This document shows, piece by piece, positions 37,450 through 48,112 of a DNA stretch of 64,000 nucleotides (within the stretch, counting starts at the first letter, position 1; each line of letters opens with the position of its first letter). The notes under the pieces are model-generated. The model worked only from the letters and a program-made list of their open reading frames with translations. It was not told the origin of the DNA and ran no database searches. The DNA lies in the NCBI RefSeq assembly GCF_001640805.2, contig NC_066838.1, positions 5,412,601 to 5,476,600 on the forward strand, read 5' to 3'. The stretch is from Lates calcarifer. Its lineage: Eukaryota; Chordata; Actinopteri; Centropomidae. The position numbers were made by a program, and so were the translations under genes.

Positions 37450-39718
37450 CATTTTCTCCTCTCTCAGTGCTGTTTTATTATTAAAGATAAGGGTATTGCA
37501 GATCAGGTTATTTTCAGCAACATATATCCAGACTAACGTTCAGCTTGTCTTAGTAATCCTAAAAATCAAGACTATATTGTAGTATTTCATTTGGGTTTGG
37601 ACTACATTTCAAAAGAACATTTGAGAAACAGTCTATCCGAGAACTGGAGTCTACTGAAATGTCTTATCACTCAAAACATAACCATAACATCTGTTAAATG
37701 ATTCTGTTCTTTCAGTGGCCCACATGTCCACAGAGAATGATAAAGGTAGGAAACTTTTTAAATTTTTAATAAACTCCCTGACTGAAAGAATCATAAATTA
37801 TCTATTCAACATAAATGGTGTTACACTTATATAAACTATGTGTCTAACCACAGCTCGCCTGCACAAAGAGGGTCAACAATAGACGGAAACTTGGCGGTAG
37901 CAGGTTGCACAGTGTTGGGAAATGGAGCACAAAATAACATTTCAAAGGCAGTGAGGTACTGAGCGGGAGTAACAGGCACTGGTAAAGAGACAAAGGGCAA
38001 GTTTCCTTTCTTTCAGACCCACTTCCTCTCTCTCACTGTCTCTCTCTCTTAGTGTGTGCACATACTGGAAATTGTTAATAGGCAGCAAAACCAGTAATAC
38101 ATACGTCTAAATCTGCAAAAAGTTATGGACATGCTTTATTTAAAAACATGTACAGATTTTATATAGTTTATGTTCTTCAATCTTCAAGTCTTTTCTCTTG
38201 TAAAATCAAAAAATTCTGTTGTTTGTCCAAGTAAGTTTTCTAGTGCGGCATCGTTTTTTACTTCATTGTGGTGCACCAAACTGTACTGTGCTCATTACTG
38301 GGCCCCAAAGCTAGAAAACACTCACTGGTGCCTGAAGGTTGGTGAGAACAGCAGCAAAGGTGAGATTTATGGTTTAAAAAAAGTGTTTCCAAACTGTGTT
38401 TTTAATTTTACATGAGAAAAAACTTCCAAGATGAAAATTTCAAATACCTGTCTTTAGTGCATGAATGTCTGAATAGTAGCTGAGGTAGATTACACAGATT
38501 TCAAGCTGAAATCACTGATCAACAGACTGACATTGATGGCTAAGAATTCTATACATAGTGGCTTTGGGGTTGACATAAACCTTTAATGTGATTACTTGAT
38601 TATTGTAGTAAGTAGTATCTTACTGATTCAGTAAAAGTGTTTGTCTTTTTTTCCTACTTATCATTTCTTTTTTACAATATGTATCTCTAAAATAAAATAT
38701 AAATTAAGATCTTTGGGCTGATGATACAAAAAATGTACCTCAAAATGGAAACCAAAGGACATCATCTGTCAAACAGTACAGATCTGTTGTGGCTGCCAAT
38801 GGAACTGTCACACTGCCATTTTATTGGTTCACTGCTGACAGAAGTCATTTTCCACAATAGAAGGGATTTTGCACAAAATATTAAATGTTCTAAAGAATGT
38901 TTTTGCTGTTTTCTTCATGAAGATCACACCTTTTCTCCGTTTTATTCATATCTTTGTGGATCCCAGCATGACAGTAGTGCTAAACTAGGAACCCATAAAA
39001 TTAATGGTGAGATCATCTAAGCACAATGAAAATTGATTAGTTTTAAAAGGATATCCTGTAATTACATTTTTTCACTTTATTATTATATGTGATTATATTT
39101 ACAGATGGGAATCCATCTAACTACCTCAGCATTACAACTCAGATGCAAAGTGTTTAACATTTATCTGCCATCCGCCAGAAACAAAACCCGGTAATGACAG
39201 GCTTTAGTGCCAGTTGGACAGCTGTTATCAGCTCAACTGTGAACAAATGGAACAATAGGTACAATGTTATCACCTTCTTCTGTGTGTGGTGGATCATGGA
39301 TTATCTTCAGGTAACACTCAAACTGAGCAGCCAGAATCTGATATCGGGACGTTCCTAGTACAGTAGAAATGTCGCTGAAATTGTCCAGCTGCACTACCAT
39401 TTCCACAGCCGCCATGGACCCCACATCCTCAGACTGGGACACCTGGGTAGTTTAGTCAGCCAAAAATACAGATAAGGTAAATTAGAGATATTACAATTGG
39501 AAAATGATTCCACAAATACCTATGATTAAATCAATGCACATGTAATTGATCTTTTTCTTGTTAGACTCAAATATTATTTTAGATTACATTAAATAACACT
39601 CCCAACTATTAATGTGTGATAAGGAGAAGACTATGCATCTGCAGACATATACAGTTTTACTCGCCTCTGTGCCCAGCACCAGTGCAACTACCAGTGAGAG
39701 TGTTAGGGTCCTCCACAT
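31070..39718 (-). CDS. calcrl: calcitonin receptor-like class B GPCR, complete spliced coding region (12 exons)
   Basis: This is a cell-surface receptor of the CALCRL/CALCR family. CALCRL proteins pair with RAMPs to bind CGRP or adrenomedullin and signal mainly through Gs. Coding exons, in order of translation: 39718-39665, 39442-39274, 36874-36767, 36449-36337, 34958-34867, 34525-34396, 34181-34028, 33344-33284, 32906-32840, 32275-32057, 31599-31558, 31369-31070. They total 1509 nt, 502 residues plus stop, with all phases matching. Seen: signal peptide 1-18; hormone-binding domain with all six cysteines (ECYLK, HCNRTW, GWLCW, QMCPAYF, VCNPDG, YTQC); seven membrane segments from about residue 149 to 400; ECL1 Cys in VSCKA and ECL2 Cys in DKCW; class B motifs GWGFP (TM4), LIPLLGI (TM6) and HFQGFLVA (TM7). 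[12 protein letters not shown] and FPWRPEG favour CALCRL over CALCR. The tail is longer than in human CALCRL (461 aa). Which fish paralogue this is cannot be settled here. Confidence 0.93.
31558..31599 (-). CDS. calcrl: calcrl exon: 42-nt TM7 micro-exon
   Basis: The acceptor is CGCTTTGCAG and the donor GAG|GTACGT. It encodes exactly 14 residues, [14 protein letters not shown], the size conserved for this exon across class B receptors. Confidence 0.95.
32057..32275 (-). CDS. calcrl: calcrl exon: TM5 end, ICL3, TM6, ECL3 and TM7 start
   Basis: 219 nt (73 codons), acceptor TTTGTCCAG and donor CCAG|GTACAG. It encodes [37 protein letters not shown] and FPWRPEG, ending SHFQ. Confidence 0.95.
32840..32906 (-). 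CDS. calcrl: calcrl exon: ECL2 and start of TM5
   Basis: 67 nt, acceptor TTTGTTTCAG and donor GTTG|GTGAGT. It encodes [18 protein letters not shown]. The Cys pairs with that in ECL1 in this family. Confidence 0.94.
33284..33344 (-). CDS. calcrl: calcrl exon: TM4 and ECL2
   Basis: 61 nt, acceptor TTATCCTAAG and donor ACAA|GTAAGA. It encodes [20 protein letters not shown]. Confidence 0.93.
34028..34181 (-). CDS. calcrl: calcrl exon: ECL1, TM3 and start of TM4
   Basis: 154 nt, acceptor GTTCATCAG and donor TGGG|GTGAGT. It encodes VSCKA (disulfide cysteine), TM3 [16 protein letters not shown], the second intracellular loop and WYYVLGWG. Confidence 0.95.
34396..34525 (-). CDS. calcrl: calcrl exon: ICL1 and TM2
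   Basis: 130 nt, acceptor TATCTTTTAG and donor CCCT|GTGAGC. It encodes [14 protein letters not shown], the class B ICL1/TM2 signature with the conserved His, and TM2. Confidence 0.94.
34867..34958 (-). CDS. calcrl: calcrl exon: TM1
   Basis: 92 nt, acceptor TTCCCCTGCAG and donor TCAA|GTGAGT. It encodes TM1 ([20 protein letters not shown]) and the start of the first intracellular loop. Confidence 0.94.
36337..36449 (-). CDS. calcrl: calcrl exon: hormone-binding domain, Cys 5-6
   Basis: 113 nt, acceptor TCTTCAACAG and donor CAAG|GTAAAA. It encodes [14 protein letters not shown] and VWTNYTQC, with a second sequon (NYT), and ends in a Lys-rich linker before TM1. Confidence 0.95.
36767..36874 (-). 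CDS. calcrl: calcrl exon: hormone-binding domain, Cys 2-4
   Basis: 108 nt, acceptor CTCCTGTAG and donor CTG|GTGAGG. It encodes [15 protein letters not shown] and [12 protein letters not shown]. The [11 protein letters not shown] block is diagnostic of the calcitonin receptor family and carries an N-glycosylation sequon (NRT). Confidence 0.96.
37391..37438. repeat. (TA)n microsatellite in a receptor intron
   Basis: 48 bp of uninterrupted AT dinucleotides followed by a few ATGT units, in the 2.4-kb intron between the second and third coding exons of calcrl. Confidence 0.95.
39274..39442 (-). CDS. calcrl: calcrl exon: N-terminal extracellular helix
   Basis: 169 nt, acceptor CTACCCAG and donor GAAG|GTGATA. 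It encodes the alpha-helical start of the hormone-binding domain, including the first conserved cysteine (QFECYLKII) and an N-glycosylation sequon (NFS). Confidence 0.92.
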
Positions 39719-39722
39719 GTCT
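39665..39722 (-). CDS. calcrl: calcrl exon with start codon and signal peptide
   Basis: The acceptor TTTTCCTTTTAG precedes 39722, and the ATG at 39718-39716 follows only 4 nt into the exon, so at least one upstream 5' UTR exon must exist. It encodes [18 protein letters not shown], a typical signal peptide. The phase-0 junction to the next exon requires the unusual donor GAG|GCGAGT, a GC-AG intron. Using the nearby GTAAAA instead would put a stop codon early in the next exon. Confidence 0.8.
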
Positions 39723-41469
39723 CTAAAAGGAAAACAAGAACAAGGACAGTACATTTATGCCAATTCGCCAAGCAATCATATGTCATTACATGTAAAAAAA
39801 AAAAAGAAAAAAAAAAGAAATTTATTCCAAAACTGAAGAGGGATCTGGGAGCAATAAGTATAAAATACAGTATTACAGTTGACATTTGGATTCCAGTGTG
39901 CGTGTGTAACTGCACGGTTTTATGCTTATGTTTGTATGTATGTGTTTATTTATGGTATGTGTATTTTCTTATCTATCAGGACAGGAAGTTCATGCTCCAG
40001 CAGTCATTCCTCTCCACTGTCCAGACAGGGTCACAGAAACAGATGTATGTTTATTATTATTTTTGGGCAAAAGGGCAGCAAGTTCCCGTTAGTGTTTCCT
40101 CTTTAATGAGCAAAACAAGGGTGAAAGAAGTACTCTGCGTAGGGGCACGTAAGACAGAGAAGTGACAGTGGTAGAGACGCGCAAAAAAGTGGTAAAAACA
40201 TAATGGGCTTTATCAACAAGGAAGGGAGCTAGCTACAGTGTATTTTAATGGCCAGCATGACATAACATAATATCCTCAGCATTCCTCTGTGTTCTTTAAT
40301 TTCTGTAGATGTAAGTGATAAAAGGTCTGAAAATTGATTAATGAGTGATATAGTCCAGATGGAGGTATAACTGTGAGGGGGAACTGAATGGAATATCAGA
40401 AACATAAGAGTTTGAATGGTTAAAGTTTGAGTGTTAAAAGCAGTTACAGTTCAAATTCATGCCAAGAAGCTCTTCTCTGTGGCCAGAGTGATGAAAACAT
40501 TTGGAGAGTACAGGAAAGAGAGATGGAGACATAAAGGAGGAAGAAATGTGGGAAATGTTATGCGTCAGTGGTGTGAAGGCTTCAGGAACCAGTGCTTTGA
40601 ATAATATGAAAACTATTCTTCACTCTTCCTCTGGACCTTTTTTTTTTTCCTTTTTACCAGCTCTACTTCATACAGAAAGATGACTGATGACAAGCTCAAA
40701 GAGGAAAAAACAAGACAGCATTTTAATTAATTATGTTTCACTGAGCATTTTAAGCTAAATTGAAAGCATAATGTTCAGTGATTTTGTGTAATGGCTCAAA
40801 CAAAGGGAGCGATGTGCAAAGGTTGTACAGAAGTAAGCTCTTTTCACTCACCCCCAGACACAAACGTAATTATTAAAACATTTGCAGTAAATAACTTCTC
40901 AGTGTTCAACAATTTAATATTTATGTGTACCTAACTTGTCAGTAGTCATTCAGACTTGTGCTTTAATGCTGGAAGGGCGCAGAAATTTCAGATATAAAAC
41001 ACAATATGGAGCTAAAAGTCGTTTAAAAAGCTTGAAAGAATGCTCTACACTTCAGGAAATGTGTTTTTTGCTGTCTTACCAAGATAAGAAGAAGATTTGT
41101 ATATCAGAGACTGTAGCTCCCAACATGTTTAGCCTAACGTTGGAAGCTGGAGAAAACAGCTAAACCTTGTTCTGCCAAACATGCATTTAACAACAGCAAA
41201 CCTGAAATATTAACATGCGTAAAAAAAATTAAAAGGCATAGATTGTGGTTTAAGCTGTTAGCTTACGTGCTACAGCAATTTACTGACTAACAATGGACAA
41301 AGAACAAACCAAAGATGATCAGGTTTGTGCATTGCTAACTACCATGTTAAACACGTAAATGAGAAGACGGTGAAGATGGCTATACAGCAGGGTGGTGTTT
41401 ATAACTTTACACTTCTCAGTATTACACATACCATTACACTGCAATATCGATCATGTTAAAAAGGTATTC
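39723..41469. other. upstream of the receptor start exon, no exon identified
   Basis: AT-rich, with no promoter or splice donor that I can assign to the receptor. 41,050-41,165 (TCAGGAAATGTG, CCAAGATAAGAAGAAGATT, GAAGCTGGAGAAAACAGCTAA) looks like a decayed relative of the foldback element that follows it. Confidence 0.35.
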
Positions 41470-41951
41470 TGACATTTTGAGAAACAGGCTCATTTGCTTT
41501 CTGGTGGAGAGTTGATGAGAAGATCAACTCCACTCTCATATCTGACCAACCTACAGCCAGCAACATAAAGACTTGAAACAGGGGGAAACAGGAACCTGCC
41601 TCAGTCCCAAAAAAAGCTAAATCTGACCAACAGCCCCTCTGAAACTTTCCAATTAACATGTTGTAGCTTCATTTAATCTGTACAATATCGCACAACCCCC
41701 CTGAAAAATGGCAGATAGTTGATTTTACACTGATGTTTTTGTATGGATTAAACAAATTATTGAACTTTAGAAGTGCTGTGAAGTGGGGCTTGTTATCTTG
41801 TAGTGCTAGGCTAATTTTACCCCCATTTCCAGTCTTTGTGCAAAGCTAAGCTCTGGCAGCAGCTTGATATTTAACAGTCAGACACAGGAGTGTAATCCTA
41901 TCTTCTCATCTAACTTGCTGCCAAAAAGCAAATAAGCCTCCCAAAATGTCA
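41470..41951. mobile_element. foldback (MITE-like) element with ~215-bp inverted arms
   Basis: The left arm 41,470-41,685 and right arm 41,739-41,951 are diverged reverse complements around a 53-bp loop. Paired words include TGACATTTTG (41,470) with CAAAATGTCA (41,942); TTTGCTTTCTGG and GATGAGAAGAT with ATCTTCTCATC and CCAAAAAGCAAA; ATAAAGACTTGAAACAGGGGG with CCCCCATTTCCAGTCTTTGTG; and ATTTAATCTGTACAA with TTGTATGGATTAAAC. The arm sequence belongs to a very abundant percomorph repeat. There is no coding capacity. Arm divergence points to an old copy. Confidence 0.75.
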
Positions 41952-44900
41952 AAGTAGATCTAGCGTTCATGCGTATTTAGCTATCTCTGAATTGACATTG
42001 ACATCTGAACAGAGTTTGAGTGTTTATGCTGTGGGGATTACGCAGTGTTCTGAGAGCTCCCTCAAAGAGCAAAAGGTGTTATTTTTTCTATTGTTCCCAT
42101 CTCTCCTGCTGAGCGTTCATCACTGATTTTTGCATTTCACACAATACCGTGGCATCTTTTGCTTTGGTCTGTCATTTCTGTAGGCGATGACAGCCATACC
42201 CAGAGACACTCACAAACACCCGCAGACAGACATTCATTTATAATTACAATTCCATTCAATAGGAACCAAACAATGAATGTCTTTCTATCTGTTATGTACA
42301 CAGTTGCCTCTAGCAATGCATTGTTCCCAATCAGGACATTGTAAATCCAAGGATACACACACTCTCATAATACCTTGGCAGTGCTCGCTGTGTCCCATTG
42401 TCGCCAACGAACACTGCGTACAGTCTGTCTGTGAGCTGTTGCAGAGTAGTTTGGGTTTTTTGCTTTGTGGTACAATACAAACTGAAAGGCTGTTGCCTTT
42501 GTCACTTCCTTTGTCCTTGTCTTTTTGTCCCTTATTTCCTCCAGGGTCATCACCTCTAATTTTTAATCGAGTTGGTCGAAAGCACCAGACATTATGCAAA
42601 AGAATATTATTTAAAAAAAAAAAAAAACACAAGCACACTGACAATATCAAGTGAGGAAGGTACAGAGACACTCACAAAAATGTCTTGCAAACAATTCTAA
42701 CCATGGTAATATTTGAGCTTTAAATGTCAATAAAATAAAGCCAGCTTTACACAGACTTCATTTATGTTCGTATTTGTGTGAGTTGAATTGTAGGGATCTG
42801 TTTATGGTCTGTATTTAAACTCACTTTACTCCATGTTGAGAAATGTATCTGTGTTTTCATTACTCTGCTGGATAAGCTACTTTTTTGTGTCCAGACATTC
42901 TCTCTCGTAGAGGGTCATGAGGAAAAGAGGAGTTTAAAAACGGGTCAAACACACACACACATACACACATATTCCCCTCCACTCCCTTTTTTCTCCTCTT
43001 TTGTTGTCTCTTGTGTTCCTCTCATTCCTGCTCCTTGACAGTCTTTCCCTCCCAACCTCTCTCTGCCTCTTCTGTTTCTTCTCTTCCTACACTGTCATCT
43101 GTCAACATTTATCTGAGTCACTCTGTCTCACAGTCTGTGTGTGTCCTTTACACTTCTCAGCCACACTGGCTTTTAGTAAAGGAAAAATATCAGGATTTGC
43201 TGAGATTGTCCTGTTGGTCAGCTCAGGACAATGACCTTTAAGACAGCTGTTTCTATTGTAGTCTATAGAAATGCAACAGGTGAGATATCTGACGTAGCCA
43301 AATTTACCTAAGAGGATGAAAGTGTATTCACTTTAAGGTAGAATAAAAGCTTTCGCACGCACCTTTCCATTATTGGTGATATTCAATATTTTTTCTTATC
43401 AACAAAACCCATGAAAAGACCAAACCCACAATGAATTAATCCATCTTACAAGTATTACCTGTGTATCTAACGCTTTTTATTTTTCTGTGCCAAGGAGCTC
43501 CACTGTTACCCACAGTTGATTGAAAACACATTAATGAGCCACACTGTTGCACTGACACATGTTCTTTCATTGCAATGAACATAGGCACTGTAGTTCAGTT
43601 GTAGTTTTGATTCAGTTCCACATACACTGTTCTGCAGCTGTAAAATATTCTCAAGTGAACCAAATCCATTGAAAATAATAGTCCACAAAAATGCAAAATT
43701 TCCTAAAAAACTACAACGTCTAGTTGTTTTAGGAAATTACAGAAGCTGTAAAAAATAATGCATGTATTTGTGACTCATTTTTCAGAATTTACGTGTTCAG
43801 TGGGAATGAAAGGGTTTGGGGCTGAATGCCACGGATAAGGGAAGACAGAAAATAATGAGAGACAAACTAACTGGTCTTTTCATGGGATGTGTTGACAGCA
43901 ACAAAAAAAAAGAATGTATACTGAAAACTAAGTATGTAGGTTTAGTATTTCTCTCTTGTATTTTCTGTTTAAACCCATGTTGCAGAGGCTGTAAAAGTTT
44001 TCTCCCTATCTCACTATAACAATATATAATAGCACCACAGCCAATGATCTACAAATGATGCATGGGTAATTGTTGGCTGTCTGTGTTAGTTGATAAATCT
44101 TCCAATAGCTCAGTGTATTCCTTTAAAGGAGTTCTGATTTCTTTCTCCACTGTGATGTTTAGATGGTCTGAGAGCAGTCATTGTCAAACTGGAATGCGTG
44201 GTTTGCTTGTCTGGTAACAGCTGTAGAAACAACGCTAGGCCACGATTACACCGTGTGTACGAGACTCAAACTCATAATAACACAACAGAAAACAGAACAA
44301 AGTCATCAGTTATTAGCAGCTTTAATCAGAAAAAATACTAACATATATTGAACCTCCAAAAACCCACATCAGACTGCAGAGGTGTCTCTTGGCAATCAAG
44401 CTGCTCAAGGTAAGTGATGTTTGTAATGGATGTGTCTTTTGTATGAATGAATCATACATCTTACAGTGGTGGAACAGTCCTATTAGTTTCACCTAAAATG
44501 CTGCCAAGCTGTGTATAAACAGAAAAAAAACAGCTTCCTGTGGCTGGGCAACTTCACAAAGATTTATGGTAAGGAAGCAGAAATTCTGACACAAATAATT
44601 TAAATGTCTGCCTATTTAATGGAAAGAGGAGGTAGGCTTAATATTTATAAACTGTAATGGTGCTTCTTAACTTCTGCACACCAGAAACAAAGAATATGAA
44701 AGGTTGTGTTTGAGCCTCAGAGTCCTTTATTTATATTTAGAAACATTCCAATGGAGACAAACCTCAACTGAGGAAATTAAACACACATTTCCTGAGCCAA
44801 GAATTCATTCGATGCCTTAAGATCTAAGGACAAATCAATGTCATCGGTATTATGGAGGGACTTCTCCTACAACAAATATATTTCTTAGGATTTGTTGATA

Positions 44901-46388
44901 AGCTAGATGTTCTAAATATAGAATGTAATTTCACCCTTTCTTAGAGCTGTGTGTTCTTGCTGAGAAGAACATACATATGTCTAATGTCCTATAACTATAA
45001 CATTTACTAACATATATGTTATCTGATAGAAACTGTACTTCTCAATAACTCATCTGAGGCATTTTAAGATGTAATCGGACATACAGTAGACTAGCCACAC
45101 CTGGCAACACACAACAATTTAGAAATAGCTTTCCTGACTCTGAGGTATCTATTTAAAACAACAATCCTGCAGTGTTGTCTTGGCCAGCACCCCACACTTT
45201 CATCTTCTTTCACTGTTTAAATATCATCACTCTGTAATATTTTCTCCATTTGTGGAATTATTTATTGATGAATGGCTGTATTTTTTTTTCTATTCTCACT
45301 TTGCTTCTCCTGCCTCTTCCTCTGAAACATCTATGATCTCATACAATTCCCAGAATGCCTTTGGATCACTTACAAAGAATCATAATTTGTGATTTGTCAG
45401 ATGGATGGCACAGTACACCCGAACACTTCTAAATGTGTAAAACTGATAACAGCTGGCAACATTTTAAAACCTGGTCTTCTTGATCCCAGTTCCTTTAGAG
45501 AATGGCAGAACTCCACATCTATAAACCTCTCTGTGAGAGTCATGCCGCTCTCATGGGATCATGGGTCATCAGATGGGATGATGGGAAATCCAAATATTGT
45601 TGTTTTGCTACACCAGATTTAGGTTTATTGGCCCTTGCACCCAGTGTAATGGATTGCAGATGCTGCTGTGATGTAAAACAGGATATTACCCCGACCCTAG
45701 TTATTTCTTGAGGTATGAGCAGCAGAAAGAAAGAAGACCTTTCCTATTGAAAACCTCAAACTATGAACGTGTGAGTTACCACTGCAGAGTTCTTACCATG
45801 TTCAGACAGAATACTTGATATTAGTTTTTGGGCAACATACGTTTGTCTTAACAAATCTAGCAATTTAATGTACTGCACTTAATCTGACAAAATCCACACA
45901 CAGAACAAAAGCCTGGACCAAAAGCTTAAATGAGGGGGAAAATTGTGTAGCATGAAATAATTAAAGAGCACATAGCTGACAGGAATTATTCTGCTGCTGT
46001 CAACAACAAAAGAGAAAATGTAATTTTATAATTAAATTATGTTCTTTTAAGATAACCCAAACAAATATGACTCAAAGGAACAATCACAGAGTGTTGTGCT
46101 ACAGATAGGAGTGTTTCACAGAAATAAGATAAAGTACCAGAAACACAACACCATGGAGAACCAGAGGGTGCAAAAATACACAGCCAATTACTCCAGAGCT
46201 GGCCAAGACTGAGAAACAGTGGCTTAACCTTCATTTATATGCAGAGTTTAGTCTCTTTGGAATTGCTCAGGGTGATGCAGAGAAAGGATGGGTAAATTAA
46301 AACCTTGAGGTGGTTATTATCACATGGTAAACAGCCACTGTTGAAAGGAAAAATAAACATGTCAGACCTCTGCAGACCCACACAAACT
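41952..46388. other. spacer, no gene recognised
   Basis: Contains CT-rich stretches with short CACA near 42,947-42,968 and an A-run near 42,613-42,627. Open frames of 100-128 codons at 42.28-42.67 kb overlap on opposite strands and have no splice context or recognisable domain. Confidence 0.35.
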
Positions 46389-46641
46389 AAGGCTGCATCT
46401 AGTGACTATTTTCATTATCCTCTGCTGATAATAATTCAAAGGGTGACTTCCGATTGCTTGTTTTGTCTGACTAACAAAGATATTTAGTTTATTATCAATG
46501 CAGACCATCAACCACTACCACCAAATATTCACATTTGAGAAGCTAGAACCAGAGTTGCTTTGCCTTTTGGATTGAAAAATGTTAATCTTGAATTGATGAC
46601 TCAAAATTGTTGCTGATTAATTTTCTGTATATCTACTAATC
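46389..46641 (+). repeat. interspersed repeat copy C, diverged
   Basis: It contains AAGGCTGCATCTAGTGACTA, TTTTCATTATCCTCTGCTG, CTTGTTTTGTCTGAC, AAAGATATTTAGTTTATT, AAATATTCACATTTGAGAAG, CTAGAACCAGAG and GATTAATTTTCTGTATATC in the order of a stereotyped fish repeat that usually starts GCTGCAACTAATGATTATTT. Non-coding. Confidence 0.65.
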
Positions 46642-47645
46642 TGAGATAAATGAGATAAATCTGGGGGGGGGGGGAGCAAGATGATTAATGGGCTTGGAAA
46701 GAAGAAAAAACATAAATGCTTTTTATGCTGCTAAATTTTGTATTTATGGAGTTTGGACTGAATCCTTGCTTTTTGGGAAATTTGGGATAATTTGACATTT
46801 ATTTGGGCCTAAAATACTTGTACAAATAAATCATCTGAGACGTCCAGTGGGGGAAAATACTCTTTGGTGGAACCGCTAACAACTCTAAAACATTGAAATG
46901 ACACTATGTCACAAGCCAAAAGTGTCACCTTTACTGTAAATTTGCTTAAGTATGAGCGCTTCAAGAGGTGGTGTAAATACATAAAAACTAGTTCATTTCT
47001 TTCTCTCAGTGCTAATATCATATCACATTTCAGATGAAGCAGCTAAGTAAAGTAATTTTGGCTCATTCAGCTTCACCTTTTTTGCATTTCTCATCTGCTC
47101 AGTGATTTCTCATTTAGCTCAGTTGAACTTACTTTAAAACTCAGCGCTGACACTGACACTTCAGTTCCCCCTAATAAGCTGCTCTGTCTTATAGGTCAAA
47201 CTGTCAGAGCTCCCTCTTGTAGTTATCCAAGGAGCAGGGAAGTGTGTGTGTGCGTGTCTGTCAACATGTGTGTGTGTGTGTGCATCTTCTCACACATTAC
47301 TTCTGTTTATTTGTATTCCAGCGGGGATTCCAGAGAATCACAGAGAGGCAACGTGTATGTGTATAAGAGAGGGCGGAGGAAGGATGAAGGTCGAGGAGGA
47401 CGCTATTATCTTCCTCCGTCATCCTGCGAACACTTCCTCCCTTCATTCCCCTCTACACTTTTAACAGCCCAACAGGTTAAAAATAAGCCATTGTCACACG
47501 TACACAAAGGGACATGGAAGGGACTTTCATTGTGAGGGGACACAGCTACCACCCTTATAGCCTTTTAAAATGAAAACACAAAGTCACTGTTAGACATTTA
47601 AAGGTGAGCAGGTTCATTATTACAGAATTTTAAAAAATGTAGTTT
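46642..47645. other. spacer, no gene recognised
   Basis: Contains a 12-G run at 46,663-46,674, preceded by CT as at 22,043, and GT-rich simple sequence at 47,242-47,282. Confidence 0.35.
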
Positions 47646-47716
47646 TCACATTTGAGAAGAAGGAACCAGTTAATTCTTGCCACATTTGATTAATCGACTA
47701 ATCATCACAGCTCTAA
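47646..47716 (+). repeat. 3' end fragment of the copy C family
   Basis: CACATTTGAGAAGAAGGAACC, then TTGATTAATCGACTAATCATC and ACAGCTCTA match the terminal part of the same repeat family, truncated at its 5' end. Confidence 0.6.
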
Positions 47717-47724
47717 TCAGAGGA

Positions 47725-47752
47725 CGCTAACTCTGAAATCTCTGAGTTAGCG
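47725..47752. repeat. short perfect inverted repeat
   Basis: CGCTAACTC (47,725-47,733) and GAGTTAGCG (47,744-47,752) form 9-bp perfect arms around a 10-nt loop, immediately next to the end of the repeat fragment at 47,716. Confidence 0.6.
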
Positions 47753-48081
47753 TTTACTGTACTGTTTACATACTGTTTTAAAGCCCAGAGGGCAACATAA
47801 AACCACGTGAGCACTGATCTATTATATTACATTATAAACCTGGAGCACCTAAATGGAATTCAGCCATCATTAAGATTATTGGTTACACCTGTGTTTTGAC
47901 CAGTCTGCTGTGAGAAAGGTCTATTGAAGCAACATTCAATAGTCCAGTGTAAACAATAATAACATACATACAAGGTCAAATATTATCGCTCATGGCTCAT
48001 GGCCTTTCATTAGAAATACAGGCAGTAACGACACACAAGGAGAAGTGATGTGAAGACACCAGCTGACACAAAAGAGGCAAC

Positions 48082-48112
48082 ATGAAGCAAAGAAAACTGC
48101 TGCTGGTGCCTG
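48082..48112 (+). other. possible first coding exon, product unknown
   Basis: An ATG in fair context (GGCAACATGAAG) opens a frame reading MKQRKLLLVP and is followed by a near-perfect donor (CCTG|GTAAGTATT). The residues look like the start of a signal peptide. No downstream plus-strand exon could be tied to it, so it may be chance. Confidence 0.15.

Noticed and set aside
37351..37536. Plus-strand frame reading alternating Ile-Tyr
   Set aside because: A by-product of the TA microsatellite in a receptor intron.
42277..42671. Overlapping frames of 125 (+) and 128 (-) codons
   Set aside because: Opposite-strand overlap with runs of Lys from an A-tract and CT-rich Leu/Pro; no domain recognised.
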